Shown one piece after another: positions 1 to 8,385 of a stretch of 64,000 nucleotides of DNA. Both the position numbers and the translations under genes were made by a program. The stretch's first letter is position 1. Every line of letters starts with the position of its first letter. The DNA is taken from assembly GCF_003651185.1 (NCBI RefSeq), contig NZ_RCDC01000004.1, forward strand, positions 2,280,659-2,344,658, read 5' to 3'. A model generated the notes under the pieces. It searched no databases, had not been told where the DNA came from, and saw only the letters and a program-made list of their open reading frames with translations. The stretch is from Stenotrophomonas rhizophila (GTDB lineage: Bacteria; Pseudomonadota; Gammaproteobacteria; Xanthomonadales; Xanthomonadaceae).

Positions 1-457
1 CCAGATAGCGACCGTCGGACAACTTGACATTCACCAGCCCGGCCGGGCCGTGGCAGACGGCCGCGACCACGCCGCCACGCTCGTAGATGCGCGCCGCGAT
101 GGCCGACAGTTCGGCGTTGTCGGGGAAGTCCCACATCGTCGCGTGGCCGCCGGCGTAGAAGATCGCGGCGTAGGCATCGGGATCGACCTGCGCGGGTGCC
201 AAGGTGTTCTCGGTGGCACCGCGCAGCGCCGCGTCGTTCCAGAACGCGGCATTGATCGGATCGTCCAGGTCGAGTCCATCGACGTGCGTCTTGCCGCCCT
301 TGGGGCTGACGAAATCGACCGCATGGCCGGCGTCGGCCAGCACCCGATGCGGATGCGTGACCTCGGACAGATAGAAACCGCTGCGCGCGGCGTCGGCGGC
401 GCCCGCCGGTCCCTTGCGGTCGTGGCTGGTCAAGACGAAAAGAATGCGTTGGGTCAT
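1..457 (-). CDS. DJ-1/PfpI family (type 1 glutamine amidotransferase-like) protein, partial
   Basis: Only the first 152 codons are present; the gene runs off the left edge. The protein starts MTQRILFVLTSHDRKGPAGA and has the class I amidotransferase fold signature: a short beta-strand start, the YAGGHATMWDFP segment near residues 101-112, and the nucleophile elbow AAVCHGPAGL with the likely catalytic Cys135 and adjacent His136; Glu32 is the probable partner acid. Proteins of this Hsp31/YajL-like family act as chaperones or glyoxalase III-type deglycases in the cytoplasm. It is transcribed divergently from the LysR gene at 603, a usual arrangement of regulator and target. The exact substrate cannot be told, and the C-terminus is not visible. 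Confidence 0.85.
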   Translation of the reverse strand, partial: MTQRILFVLTSHDRKGPAGAADAARSGFYLSEVTHPHRVLADAGHAVDFVSPKGGKTHVDGLDLDDPINAAFWNDAALRGATENTLAPAQVDPDAYAAIFYAGGHATMWDFPDNAELSAIAARIYERGGVVAAVCHGPAGLVNVKLSDGRYL

Positions 458-602
458 CGGAGGCTCCTGCAAGCGAGTCGAGCACACCGCCGAGCGCCTC
501 CGGCGGAGGCGTGCGCGTTGCGGCATGCGAAGTAAGGAACCTCATTCTGGTGAATCCGGTATATCCTTTAAATGACCAAAATAGACAAACACTTTCCCCG
601 GA

Positions 603-1520
603 ATGACCCAAATGGCCCTGCGCAACCTCGATGACTTGGCGGTGTTCGTGCATGTGGTGGAGCGCCAGAGCTTTTCCGCCGCCGCACGCGACCTGCATCT
701 CGCACCCAAGACGGTCAGCAAGCAGATTGCCCGGCTGGAGCAGGCCTTGGGCACCACGCTGTTCGAGCGCAACACCCGCAACCTGCGCATCACCGGCGAA
801 GGCCGCGCCATCGCCGAACGGGCGCGGGTCGCCCTGGCGGTGCTGGAAGAAGTGCAGGAACTGGCGACCGGCGGCAGCCAGGAACTGAGCGGCACCATCC
901 GCCTGACCGCGCCCACGCCGTTCGGGCGCAAGTTCGTGGCCCCGGCTATCCACGATTTCTGCCGCCTGCATCCCAGGGTCGGCTTCGACCTGCGCCTGTC
1001 CGATCAAGTGCAGGATCTGTATAGCGGCGACCTCGACCTGGCGATTCGCATGGGCGAGTTGGCCGATTCGCGTTTGGTGGCGCGGCGCGTGGCCGACAAC
1101 CGGCGCATCCTGGCGGCGTCTCCCGCCTACCTGAAAGCGCATGGCAGTCCCGCGCAGCCGGAAGAACTGGAACGGCACAACTGCCTGGTGTTCGCTTATC
1201 CGGGCCTGCTGCAAAGCACCTGGCCGCTGCGCAAGGGCCGCCGGGAGAAGCCTGTCGCGGTCAGCGGTACGCTGTGCAGCGACAACGGCGACGTGCTGCA
1301 TGCGTGGTGCGTGGCCGGGCTGGGCATCTCGCTGCGCGAGACCTGGGACATTCACGAGGAACTGCGCGACGGGAGGCTGGTACGCGTGTTGCCGGACTGG
1401 GAAGCCACGCCCTCGAAGATCAGCATCGTGCGGGCACGGCGCGAACCCGTGCCGCACCGACTGACGGCGTTCAGTGATTTTTTGTTTGATCGCTGGCAGC
1501 AAGCGCCATGGGATCATTGA
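603..1520 (+). CDS. LysR family transcriptional regulator
   Basis: This 305-residue protein has an N-terminal winged HTH (residues 6-65, with the FSAAARDLHLAPKTVSKQI recognition region) and a C-terminal effector-binding domain of the CrgA/DhaR-like group, including the SRLVARRVADNRRILAAS stretch near residues 157-174. Its length is normal for the family. It lies 145 bp from, and divergent to, the DJ-1-like gene, so it probably controls that gene and itself. It is clearly related to the LysR at 7438-8385, which shares the DSRLVARR and ASPAYL.AHG motifs. Start: ATG at 603; an internal Met4 is an alternative. The effector is unknown. Confidence 0.9.
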   Translation: MTQMALRNLDDLAVFVHVVERQSFSAAARDLHLAPKTVSKQIARLEQALGTTLFERNTRNLRITGEGRAIAERARVALAVLEEVQELATGGSQELSGTIRLTAPTPFGRKFVAPAIHDFCRLHPRVGFDLRLSDQVQDLYSGDLDLAIRMGELADSRLVARRVADNRRILAASPAYLKAHGSPAQPEELERHNCLVFAYPGLLQSTWPLRKGRREKPVAVSGTLCSDNGDVLHAWCVAGLGISLRETWDIHEELRDGRLVRVLPDWEATPSKISIVRARREPVPHRLTAFSDFLFDRWQQAPWDH

Positions 1521-1565
1521 TCTCATTCCCCGCTGCTGGCTGATCCCAGACATCTCTATCGGCGG

Positions 1566-2405
1566 CTAAGCTTCATAGAAAATCTCGTAGCGCGCACCTT
1601 TGCGCTTGATGTGCCCGAATCCAAGCTCGCCAAGGTGCATGCCAGCGATAAGGATTCTGTCCGAGCTAACAACATCCAACAGTTTTGATCGTGTTTCGGC
1701 GGAGAGAATCGGATCTTGGTCGAATGCAATTGATACGTCGGGACGAGCAATCTGGATCTGGGGGAAATGAACGATATCCCCCCAAACCAGCAGCCTACGA
1801 TCATGGGATTCGATGCGATAACCGGAATGCCCTGCGGTATGTCCCAGAAGGGGCATCGCACTGATACCAGGGAGAACTTCGCTATCAACAAACGTGCGCG
1901 TCTTCTCCCGATACTGATCGAACACCTTCCGAGCAAACAGAAAGTTGCCACGAGCTCGCTCACTCGCTCGACTGAGGTTGCCATCGTCCTCCCAGAAAGA
2001 GACCTCATGCTGGTGGACCACCAACTCTGCAGCGGGAAAGACTGCTTCCCCTGACGAGTCAAGCAGCCCCCCAACATGGTCGGGGTGTGCATGGGTCAGA
2101 AGAATGGTGTCAATGTCAGAGGGCTGCACACCAGCAAGTGCGAGATTCGCTATCAACTTTCCACCCCATTGCTTGAACCCACCAGCTCCCGCGTCGATGA
2201 GGATCGTGCGACCCCTTCCACGCACCAGGTAACAGTTGATGTGGATCGAGGATGGGTCGCTCACGCCTGCGTCCTGCTGCAACTTGGACGCCTCCATAGG
2301 ATCGATATTGGAGAGCAGATCTAGACTTGCGGAAAGGTATCCGTCACTGATCGCCGTGATCGAAAACTCGCCGATCTGCTGGCCTGGAAATTTCATCTTG
2401 TTCAT
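1566..2405 (-). CDS. MBL-fold metallo-hydrolase (lactonase / methyl parathion hydrolase-like)
   Basis: The 279-residue protein has the metallo-beta-lactamase fold signature: the dinuclear metal motif LLTHAHPDHVGG near residues 101-112, a downstream GHTAGHSGY histidine, the bridging aspartate in WGDIVHF and a final GMHLGE histidine. This pattern matches the AHL-lactonase/methyl parathion hydrolase branch, which hydrolyses lactones or esters. It has no signal peptide. The start is supported by AAGGAG nine bases before the ATG. It is the last gene of a three-gene operon (3306 to 1566), 21 bp behind the tautomerase, opposite the LysR at 3464. GC content is lower than in the neighbouring ICE backbone, fitting acquired cargo. 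The substrate is not known. Confidence 0.82.
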   Translation of the reverse strand: MNKMKFPGQQIGEFSITAISDGYLSASLDLLSNIDPMEASKLQQDAGVSDPSSIHINCYLVRGRGRTILIDAGAGGFKQWGGKLIANLALAGVQPSDIDTILLTHAHPDHVGGLLDSSGEAVFPAAELVVHQHEVSFWEDDGNLSRASERARGNFLFARKVFDQYREKTRTFVDSEVLPGISAMPLLGHTAGHSGYRIESHDRRLLVWGDIVHFPQIQIARPDVSIAFDQDPILSAETRSKLLDVVSSDRILIAGMHLGELGFGHIKRKGARYEIFYEA

Positions 2406-2426
2406 TGCGGAGCTCCTTGCGCGTAA

Positions 2427-2753
2427 TCAGTTCCGCGCGTAGATGGCGGGGGCCGGATAGCCGAAGCAACGGATGCGCGCCGTTAGCCCCGTATGGCGCT
2501 TTATGGCCTCATCCAGTCGCGCCATGAAGGCGTCCATGACCGATGGCGTCCTGAACGGTTCGAGGCGGTACTTGATTTCCGCGTAAGCAGGATGCCCGCG
2601 CCCCTGGTGAGCAGCGACATAGATGAAATGCACGTTGTCCAGCGCAGCCCGGAGGACGTCCGTGCAAAGCGCAGTGCATCGTTCGGTGAGTTCCGCCAGA
2701 TTCGCTTCGGGCGGCATCTTTTTCGCCTGGATGAAGATCGTCAGGTTAGGCAT
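2427..2753 (-). CDS. tautomerase family protein (4-oxalocrotonate tautomerase-like)
   Basis: The preferred start at 2753 gives a 108-residue protein beginning MPNLTIFIQAKKM; removing Met would expose the N-terminal proline that acts as general base in the tautomerase superfamily. A start upstream at 2795 would bury this proline, so it is rejected. The protein is of the longer single-chain kind rather than the 62-residue 4-OT. Its start overlaps the end of the upstream 186-codon gene by 8 bp, suggesting translational coupling. Together with the MBL-fold hydrolase it suggests a small ring- or enol-processing pathway; the substrate is inferred only in this general sense. Confidence 0.75.
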   Translation of the reverse strand: MPNLTIFIQAKKMPPEANLAELTERCTALCTDVLRAALDNVHFIYVAAHQGRGHPAYAEIKYRLEPFRTPSVMDAFMARLDEAIKRHTGLTARIRCFGYPAPAIYARN

Positions 2754-3306
2754 GTCGGTTCTGCCCCTGCGTCTGGGGCACTGCGCCATCGCCACTCGTC
2801 AATTGCGCGGTCATCGGGGCATAGAGGTGCACGTCCTTCGGAAGGGTTTCCACATTGAGACTGATGGAGCTATCCAGCTTCGCCAGCCACCTGTTTTCAG
2901 GAAATTTATCCAATGCGACGGCCCGCATCAGGTCAGGCTTGAGCCCCATCTCGATGAGCGGCTCGGGACCGACTGCGCTCACGATCAGATGGTCTCCTTC
3001 ACCGATGGCAGGCGCGCGTTCAAGGCCGCCATAAAGATTGCGGTGCCAATCGGTGATGTGCTGCTGCCATCGTGCGAAGTTGCCGCCACCCTTCTGGCGG
3101 TACTCATCGTCCTCAAGCACAGCCAGACCGTCGATCGAGTGCATGGCAAGGTAGACGGGGCAACCAGCGCTCAACGCCTTGAATCGCTGCGAGGTATGGA
3201 ACCCGCTTACTGAAATAAGCGCGGGCAGCTTTTCCAGGCTGTAGAAATTATTCCACTCCGCTTCGCTGGCTGGGTCGGAAAAGCTGCACTCGACGGTATA
3301 GATCAT
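2746..3306 (-). CDS. conserved hypothetical protein with EthD/dimeric alpha-beta barrel-like N-terminus
   Basis: The 186-residue protein begins MIYTVECSFSDPASEAEWN and continues with a FYSLEKLPALISVSGFHTS stretch, which resembles the first strand-helix-strand of dimeric alpha/beta barrel proteins (EthD/monooxygenase-like). The rest has no motif I recognise with certainty; a W-rich middle (residues 79-92) and a second beta-rich half could form a duplicated barrel. It has no signal peptide or membrane segment. It is the first gene of the operon ending in the MBL hydrolase and overlaps the tautomerase gene by 8 bp. Operon position suggests a substrate-handling or monooxygenase-like role, which is inference only. 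Confidence 0.7.
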   Translation of the reverse strand: MIYTVECSFSDPASEAEWNNFYSLEKLPALISVSGFHTSQRFKALSAGCPVYLAMHSIDGLAVLEDDEYRQKGGGNFARWQQHITDWHRNLYGGLERAPAIGEGDHLIVSAVGPEPLIEMGLKPDLMRAVALDKFPENRWLAKLDSSISLNVETLPKDVHLYAPMTAQLTSGDGAVPQTQGQNRHA

Positions 3307-3463
3307 GGGTGACTCGTTACCGGACTTCTTGTACGTCCGGCCCTCTTTGTTGATGTTCCGTCATGGTATGACCTTGATCTCGGCGCATAAAACGATTATT
3401 CGGTATGCTTCAGTGACAAAACATCAAGCTAAACCGATCACAAGCTTTAAGCTAGGAACGCTC

Positions 3464-4366
3464 ATGCGAAGGAAGATCCCCAGCAGCACGGCACTGATGG
3501 CCTTCGAAGCGGCCGCCCGCCACGGCAGCTTTGCGCGCGCGGCAGAGGAACTGTCTTTGACTGAAGGAGCCATCAGTCGCCAGATTGGTCGGCTGGAAGC
3601 CTTCCTCGGAGTCACGCTGTTCGAGCGGGTCGGCAATCGGGTCCGACTCCTGCCCAACGGGGAACGCTACGCGGCCCAAGTTCGCGAATCGCTTGACCGC
3701 CTTGATCGGGACAGTCAGTACCTGATGGGGCAGCCGAACGATGGCGCAAGCCTGGACATCGCCACCATCCCGACCTTCGCGATGCGATGGCTCATTCCTC
3801 GCTTGACACGATTCCAGCAAAAGCATCCGAACATCACTGTGCATTTGGCCGAGCGCATGGACCCCTTTGTCCTGGCCGGGAGCGGATTTGATGCTGCCAT
3901 CCATTTCGAGCACCCAGCGTGGACGGGCATGCGGACTCACCCCCTTTTGCATGAAGTGCTGGTTCCGGTTTGCCATCCTGGACTTCTGACAGGACGCAAA
4001 CGAACAAGCGCCCTGGACGAATTACCGCGCCTGCACCGACGACAGAACCCCGAAGCTTGGCTTCAGTACTCCCAGGAGACGGGAACCCCGCTGACCAATC
4101 CTGCCATTGGTGCGCGCTATGACCTTCATGGAATGTTGATAGAAGCCGCATTGGCCGGCCTCGGTGTTGCGCTAGTACCGCGCCTCTACGTTGAAACCGA
4201 ACTTGCGCTAGGAAGTCTGGTCGCCCCGTGGCCGGAGGGGAAAACCATTTCCAAAACCTTCTGCCTCATCCTCCCCGAGCCCATCGGATTGAGCAGAGAG
4301 CCAATACAAGCGTTTGCTCAATGGCTGCTCGACGAAGCGAAGCAGGGAACACCGGTTGACTCGTAG
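3464..4366 (+). CDS. LysR family transcriptional regulator (GcvA-like)
   Basis: The 300-residue product starts MRRKIPSSTALMAFEAAARH, typical of GcvA/AmpR-like LysR proteins, with the HTH FARAAEELSLTEGAISRQI at about residues 22-40 and an effector domain to the end. The reading frame is open upstream to 3305, but the internal ATG at 3464 gives normal family length and leaves a 157-bp divergent region. It probably controls the operon 3306-1566 transcribed away from it. Its stop codon lies only 23 bp before the stop of a relaxase 3' remnant on the opposite strand, marking it as inserted cargo. Confidence 0.88.
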   Translation: MRRKIPSSTALMAFEAAARHGSFARAAEELSLTEGAISRQIGRLEAFLGVTLFERVGNRVRLLPNGERYAAQVRESLDRLDRDSQYLMGQPNDGASLDIATIPTFAMRWLIPRLTRFQQKHPNITVHLAERMDPFVLAGSGFDAAIHFEHPAWTGMRTHPLLHEVLVPVCHPGLLTGRKRTSALDELPRLHRRQNPEAWLQYSQETGTPLTNPAIGARYDLHGMLIEAALAGLGVALVPRLYVETELALGSLVAPWPEGKTISKTFCLILPEPIGLSREPIQAFAQWLLDEAKQGTPVDS

Positions 4367-4389
4367 GAAATATCCTTTCTCTATTGTTA

Positions 4390-4523
4390 TCAGATAGACG
4401 GGCCACGTTGCCGCCCAATCTCCCAAAGACACACCGCCGCCGCGCACCATCGCGGCAAGCTGCTGCCCCAACCGCTGCTCGATCACCGGCCGCCACGGCA
4501 CCAGAATGAACCCCATGCCGTCG
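4390..4523 (-). pseudogene. remnant of a relaxase (DUF3363-type) 3' end
   Basis: About 134 bp match the 3' end of the intact relaxase at 8374-10368: the segment reads DGMGF.LVPWRPVIEQRLGQQLA..RGGGVS in both. In the remnant the reading frame shifts by one base at the A-run 4425-4427; correcting this restores the ending SWEIGRQRGPSI and a stop at 4390-4392, close to the SWEVGRSRGPSVG end of the intact gene. Upstream homology stops where the broken eexN gene ends. This is the tail of a second, diverged relaxase gene and cannot encode a functional protein. Confidence 0.82.
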
Positions 4524-4524
4524 A

Positions 4525-4788
4525 TCAAAACTTGGGCAGCTCCTTCGGCGGTTTGTACGGGGTGTTGCCATCGCCATAGAACCGCTTGCGCGTGGCTTCG
4601 GCGACTCGATTACACAGCACATCAACAAGCCTGGCACGATCGGTCTTTCACTGTTGGCGCAGCTCCTTCAGCAGTGCCGGATCGGCGGCCAGTTCTTCCA
4701 CGGTCGGCAGGTCGGTCGTTTGAAGCGCGTCGGACGGGCCGCAGCCCGCCAGCACCGCCGCTAGCAGGAACAAGATGCGCCTTCTCAT
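4525..4788 (-). pseudogene. eexN: eexN-like entry-exclusion lipoprotein gene with premature stop
   Basis: The ATG at 4788 begins MRRRILFLLAAVLAGCGPSD, a short lipoprotein signal with the lipobox LAGC (Cys16). After 46 codons an in-frame TGA occurs at 4648-4650; the frame then continues with KTDRARLVDVLCNRVAEATR and ends at 4525. EexN-type proteins usually carry a cysteine where this TGA lies, so a one-base TGC to TGA change is likely (the cysteine is from memory of the family). EexN proteins sit in the cell envelope and stop redundant conjugation. The ATG overlaps the stop of the upstream LysR gene (ATGA), as expected for one operon. A truncated 46-residue lipoprotein might still be made. Confidence 0.75.
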
Positions 4789-5729
4789 GGTTTGGATTCC
4801 TCGGTGGGATCGAGGGAATAGCTTGGCGCTGGCCTAGTAGCCTCGGGAGAGTCGATGGCCTGGACGCGGTCTATGAAGCGGGTCACCGCTTCCAAAGGTT
4901 CTCCCGCCGGGCGCAGCAGATAGGTCGTCAGCATGAGCGAACGCCCTGCCAAAGGCCGTGCCACGACTCCTGGCTCACGGCTGGCTGCGATGTGTGCTGC
5001 ACCCGTCAGCCCCAAGGCGAAACCGGCGGATACCAGCGTCATCATTAGGTCGAATGAAGCCACCCGTTCGACCACCAGCGGCTCCATGTCCACGCGACGC
5101 AGCACGCGCTCGATTTGCCGTGCATAGCCTTCGCATGCCTGCGGGTCGCCCAACACCAGCGGGAATCGAAGCACTTCTTCCAGCGGAATCCGCTTGTGCC
5201 TGAGCAAGTCATGCCGTGCCGGCACAGCCACCATTAGTGGATCACTCCAAGCCGCCGCTGCCACGATGCCGTTGCCAACCTCATCGGACTGTGCGAAGCC
5301 TATGTCGTACAGGTCATCGCGCAGCCCTTTGATTTGCTGCGAAAGCGGCACCTCGAACAGGCGGATATCGACCTCGGGTTCATCCTGGCGGCACAGCGCT
5401 AGCAGCGACGACAGACGAGACGGCGTGATGCCGTCTGACAGTGCGACGCGCAACTGGCCGTGGAAGCCATTAGCCGCCGCCTTCACGCTTTCGCGTGCCT
5501 GCTGCAAGGCGGCGAGGACGCGCGGCACATGATCCAAGAACAGGTTGCCCGCGCGGGTCAGCCGCGTGCTGCGCGTGGTACGGGCGAACAGCACCACGCC
5601 CAGCTCTTCTTCTAGTTCCTTGATGGCGCGCGACAAGGGCGACTGCTCGATGTGCAGCTTCTCCGCTGCGCGGGCGAAGTGCAGTTCTTCGGCGACGGCT
5701 ATGAAGCAGCGCAGATGGCGAAGCTCCAT
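4785..5729 (-). CDS. LysR family regulator of the conjugation module
   Basis: The 314-residue protein starts MELRHLRCFIAVAEELHFAR, with a typical LysR HTH (residues 1-60, including the EQSPLSRAIKELE segment) and an effector domain ending in a polar tail. A longer open frame runs upstream to 6248, but that extension is the antisense shadow of the MFS gene, so the start at 5729 is preferred. It overlaps eexN by 4 bp. From memory, a LysR of this sequence type sits directly before eexN and traG in Tn4371-like elements; I therefore read it as backbone, left behind where the traG-trb genes have been separated from it. Confidence 0.85.
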   Translation of the reverse strand: MELRHLRCFIAVAEELHFARAAEKLHIEQSPLSRAIKELEEELGVVLFARTTRSTRLTRAGNLFLDHVPRVLAALQQARESVKAAANGFHGQLRVALSDGITPSRLSSLLALCRQDEPEVDIRLFEVPLSQQIKGLRDDLYDIGFAQSDEVGNGIVAAAAWSDPLMVAVPARHDLLRHKRIPLEEVLRFPLVLGDPQACEGYARQIERVLRRVDMEPLVVERVASFDLMMTLVSAGFALGLTGAAHIAASREPGVVARPLAGRSLMLTTYLLRPAGEPLEAVTRFIDRVQAIDSPEATRPAPSYSLDPTEESKP

Positions 5730-5797
5730 ATCGCTTGGCTTCCATTGGTTGTTGTTTCGCTCATTGACTTGCCTCAAGATTTCAAAGATTTGCCTTG

Positions 5798-7324
5798 CTA
5801 ATCGGCTGACCGTCGCAGCGTCAGAATGCAGACCACGGCGGTTAGGACTGAGAGCACGGCCAGCACAGCAAAGATGCTGTGGAAAGCAGAGGTATAGGCA
5901 TGACGTGCAAGCTCGTTGATCGCCCCGTCCATCGCGCTGACAACGCCGGCAGAAGGACTGTGCGCGGCGCCGGCTCCGATCTGGCCGGCGATCGCTGTGA
6001 CGTCCTGCGGTAGCGACAGCGAGTCGGCCTGCGCCGCTGCACGCAGGTTCGCGGCCGTTAAGCCGATCAACACGGCACCGATGGCGGCGATGGCGATCGC
6101 TTCTCCCGCCACGCGCATGGTAGTGAAGATGCCGGCCGCCATTCCTGCGCGCTCCTTGGGCACCACACTGACAGACAAGGCGTCCATCAAACCCCACGGC
6201 AGGCCATTGCCGACGCCGATCAGCAGCATGGGGATCGCCATCGCCCACAAGCTCCCGTCAGGCGACAGGCCCATCAACAGCCAGGCGCCAAGCGCGGAGA
6301 TGAGGAAGCCGATGCCGGACAGCAGACCGGGCGAGACGTGCTGGGCCATTCGCCCGGCCAGTAGCGGCACCACCAGCATCGGTGCGGTCAGCGGTAGGAT
6401 CGCAAGGCCAGCCGTGAAAGCATCGCGTCCCTGTATGACGATGAACCAGATCGGTACATAGACGATCAGGGCGATGAAGCTGAACCCGGTTGCCACCGGC
6501 AGCAACTGCACGCCGATGAAACGCGGGTAACGGAACAGGGAGAGTTCGAGCATGGGACGCGGACGCCGCAGTTCCACGGCGACGAAGGCGCCGAGCAGCA
6601 GAGCAGTGCCGCCCAGCAGCGACAGCACGCGCAGGCTCGCCCAGCCGTCCTGCGGCCCGCGCACGATGCCGAAGGTCAGCGAGACCAGGGCGGCCGTGAA
6701 CAGCATGGTGCCCGGCCAGTCGATGCCTTGCGCCTCCGGGTCACGGGATTCCCTGATCCGTCGCGTACCCAGCATCAGGATCAAGGCCGCGATCAGTGCG
6801 ATGGCGAAGTAGAGCGAGCGCCAACCCAGGTGCTCGATCAAGAACCCTGAGGCCATTGGTCCGAACGCAAGACCAACGCCGAATGCGGTGCCAAGGAGGC
6901 TGAAAGCCCGAGTGCGCTGCGCGCCCTCGAACTCCTGTGCTAGCAGTGAAGTGGCCGAAGTCAACACCAGGGCCCCGCCGACGCCTTCGGCGGCGCGCAG
7001 CAGATTGAGCAGCAGCAGGCTGGGGGTCAGGCTGATCAGCAGCGACGTGACGATGAATATCCAGAGTCCTGCCACGAAACAACGCTTGCGCCCAATCTGG
7101 TCACCGATGGCACCCGCGGCCATGACGCAACTACCGAATGCGATGGCGTAGGCGTTAACGATCCAGCTCAAGCTGGACTGATCGCCGCCTAAGTCGCGCC
7201 CGACCGCCGGAGTAGATATCGCCGGACCAGTGAAAACCAGAGGAATGATGATTGCAGAGACGCAGATCGCCGCCAGTATCTTGTATCGGTCCTCTACGGC
7301 GACCGCCGAACGTGTCTTTTCCAT
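5798..7324 (-). CDS. MFS drug efflux transporter, DHA2 family (14 TM, EmrB/QacA-like)
   Basis: A 508-residue inner-membrane transporter with about 14 hydrophobic segments. The DHA2 signature is visible: WIVNAYAIAFGSCVMAAGAI in TM2 and the motif-A loop GDQIGRKRCF between TM2 and TM3. Such proteins export drugs or toxic organic compounds with proton exchange. The start at 7324 (MEKTRSAVAVEDRY) is chosen over an upstream GTG/ATG because it gives the usual short cytoplasmic N-terminus. It is divergent from the LysR gene at 7438, a normal efflux pump-regulator pair. It is cargo between the relaxase and the conjugation LysR. The substrate cannot be deduced. Confidence 0.9.
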   Translation of the reverse strand: MEKTRSAVAVEDRYKILAAICVSAIIIPLVFTGPAISTPAVGRDLGGDQSSLSWIVNAYAIAFGSCVMAAGAIGDQIGRKRCFVAGLWIFIVTSLLISLTPSLLLLNLLRAAEGVGGALVLTSATSLLAQEFEGAQRTRAFSLLGTAFGVGLAFGPMASGFLIEHLGWRSLYFAIALIAALILMLGTRRIRESRDPEAQGIDWPGTMLFTAALVSLTFGIVRGPQDGWASLRVLSLLGGTALLLGAFVAVELRRPRPMLELSLFRYPRFIGVQLLPVATGFSFIALIVYVPIWFIVIQGRDAFTAGLAILPLTAPMLVVPLLAGRMAQHVSPGLLSGIGFLISALGAWLLMGLSPDGSLWAMAIPMLLIGVGNGLPWGLMDALSVSVVPKERAGMAAGIFTTMRVAGEAIAIAAIGAVLIGLTAANLRAAAQADSLSLPQDVTAIAGQIGAGAAHSPSAGVVSAMDGAINELARHAYTSAFHSIFAVLAVLSVLTAVVCILTLRRSAD

Positions 7325-7403
7325 TGCAACTCCAATACGCCCTCCGTCCACGCCGGATGTGCATAGAGCCGAGGGCTTGACGATTGCCCTGCAGGTTAAT
7401 TAA

Positions 7404-7419
7404 TTCATTGAAAGATGAT
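7404..7419. promoter_or_regulatory. candidate LysR operator in the MFS/LysR divergent region
   Basis: The 113-bp divergent region is AT-rich near its LysR side. It holds the partial dyad TTCAT-N6-ATGAT (7404-7408 and 7415-7419), about 20 bp before the LysR ATG. LysR proteins bind such interrupted dyads; the call rests on position and symmetry only. Confidence 0.3.
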
Positions 7420-7437
7420 AATATGGCTTGAACACAT

Positions 7438-8385
7438 ATGACTGCTGCAAATAATGCAGATATGAACGGAACCGAGTTCGAGCAGATCACAGCTTTTTTG
7501 GCCACCATCGAGCATGGCGGCTTCACCGCTGCCGGCCAGGCGCTGGGGCGTGATGGCTCCATCCTCTCGCGACGCGTCACGGCACTGGAAAAGCGCCTAG
7601 GTGTGCGCCTTATGGAGCGCACCACGCGAAGACTGGCATTGACGGAAGCAGGCGAAGCCTTTCATCATCGCATGCGCGGTGCACTGCACGCTTTGCAGGA
7701 AATAGAGCGTGACACCGAAGCAGCAGCGGTCGGCGTGCGTGGCACGTTGCGTATCGCCTTGCCGGCGACCTTCGGCCGGATGTGGGTTGCCCCGATCCTT
7801 CCCGTTTTCCTCGCAACCTATCCCGATCTGGTCGTGGAAACGGCTTTCGAGGATCGTTACGTCGATCTGATTGCGGAGTCCTTCGATGTGGCTGTTCGCA
7901 TCGGAACATTGACCGATAGCAGGTTGGTTGCACGCAGGCTCGCGCCATCGCGCCGCATGCTTTGTGCGTCACCCGCCTATCTGCAAGCACACGGTGCGCC
8001 TATTCGGCCTGCCGATCTTGGCCAGCACGCTTGCCTGGGGTTCTTCCGCCTAGTCTCGCATCCTCTTTGGCATCTGCGCGATGGCGACAAGACGACTGCA
8101 ATTCGGATCGCAGGTCCACTGGTCACAGACGATGCCTATAGCCTCGTACAAGCGGCCGTCTCCGGCACGGGCATCGCAATGGTGTCCGACTGGTTGGCTG
8201 GCCCGGAACTGTGCAGCGGCCGGCTGGTGCCGGTGCTGCCCGATCATCCCGTGGAGAACGACGAGACGATTTACTTGGTGCATCCATCCGCGCGACTGGT
8301 TCCAACCAAGACACGGGCGTTCGCTGACTGGATTTTGGGGGAGCTTGGCACGAGTCCGTGGCTGAGCCAGGGGTCAGCCGACTGA
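7438..8385 (+). CDS. LysR family transcriptional regulator of the MFS pump
   Basis: The 315-residue protein has an N-terminal HTH (FTAAGQALGRDGSILSRRV, residues about 28-46) and a CrgA-type effector domain with DSRLVARRLAPSRRMLCAS. It belongs to the same subgroup as the LysR at 603. The ATG at 7438 is used; Met9 is an alternative start. It is divergent from the DHA2 efflux gene. Its 3' end overlaps the last 12 bases of the relaxase gene on the other strand, so the cargo joined exactly at the relaxase stop codon and supplied the present stop. Confidence 0.88.
   Translation: MTAANNADMNGTEFEQITAFLATIEHGGFTAAGQALGRDGSILSRRVTALEKRLGVRLMERTTRRLALTEAGEAFHHRMRGALHALQEIERDTEAAAVGVRGTLRIALPATFGRMWVAPILPVFLATYPDLVVETAFEDRYVDLIAESFDVAVRIGTLTDSRLVARRLAPSRRMLCASPAYLQAHGAPIRPADLGQHACLGFFRLVSHPLWHLRDGDKTTAIRIAGPLVTDDAYSLVQAAVSGTGIAMVSDWLAGPELCSGRLVPVLPDHPVENDETIYLVHPSARLVPTKTRAFADWILGELGTSPWLSQGSAD

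Noticed and set aside
4785..6248. 487-codon version of the LysR protein
   Set aside because: The first 173 residues are antisense-like readings of the MFS gene end; the LysR HTH starts at the internal ATG 5729.
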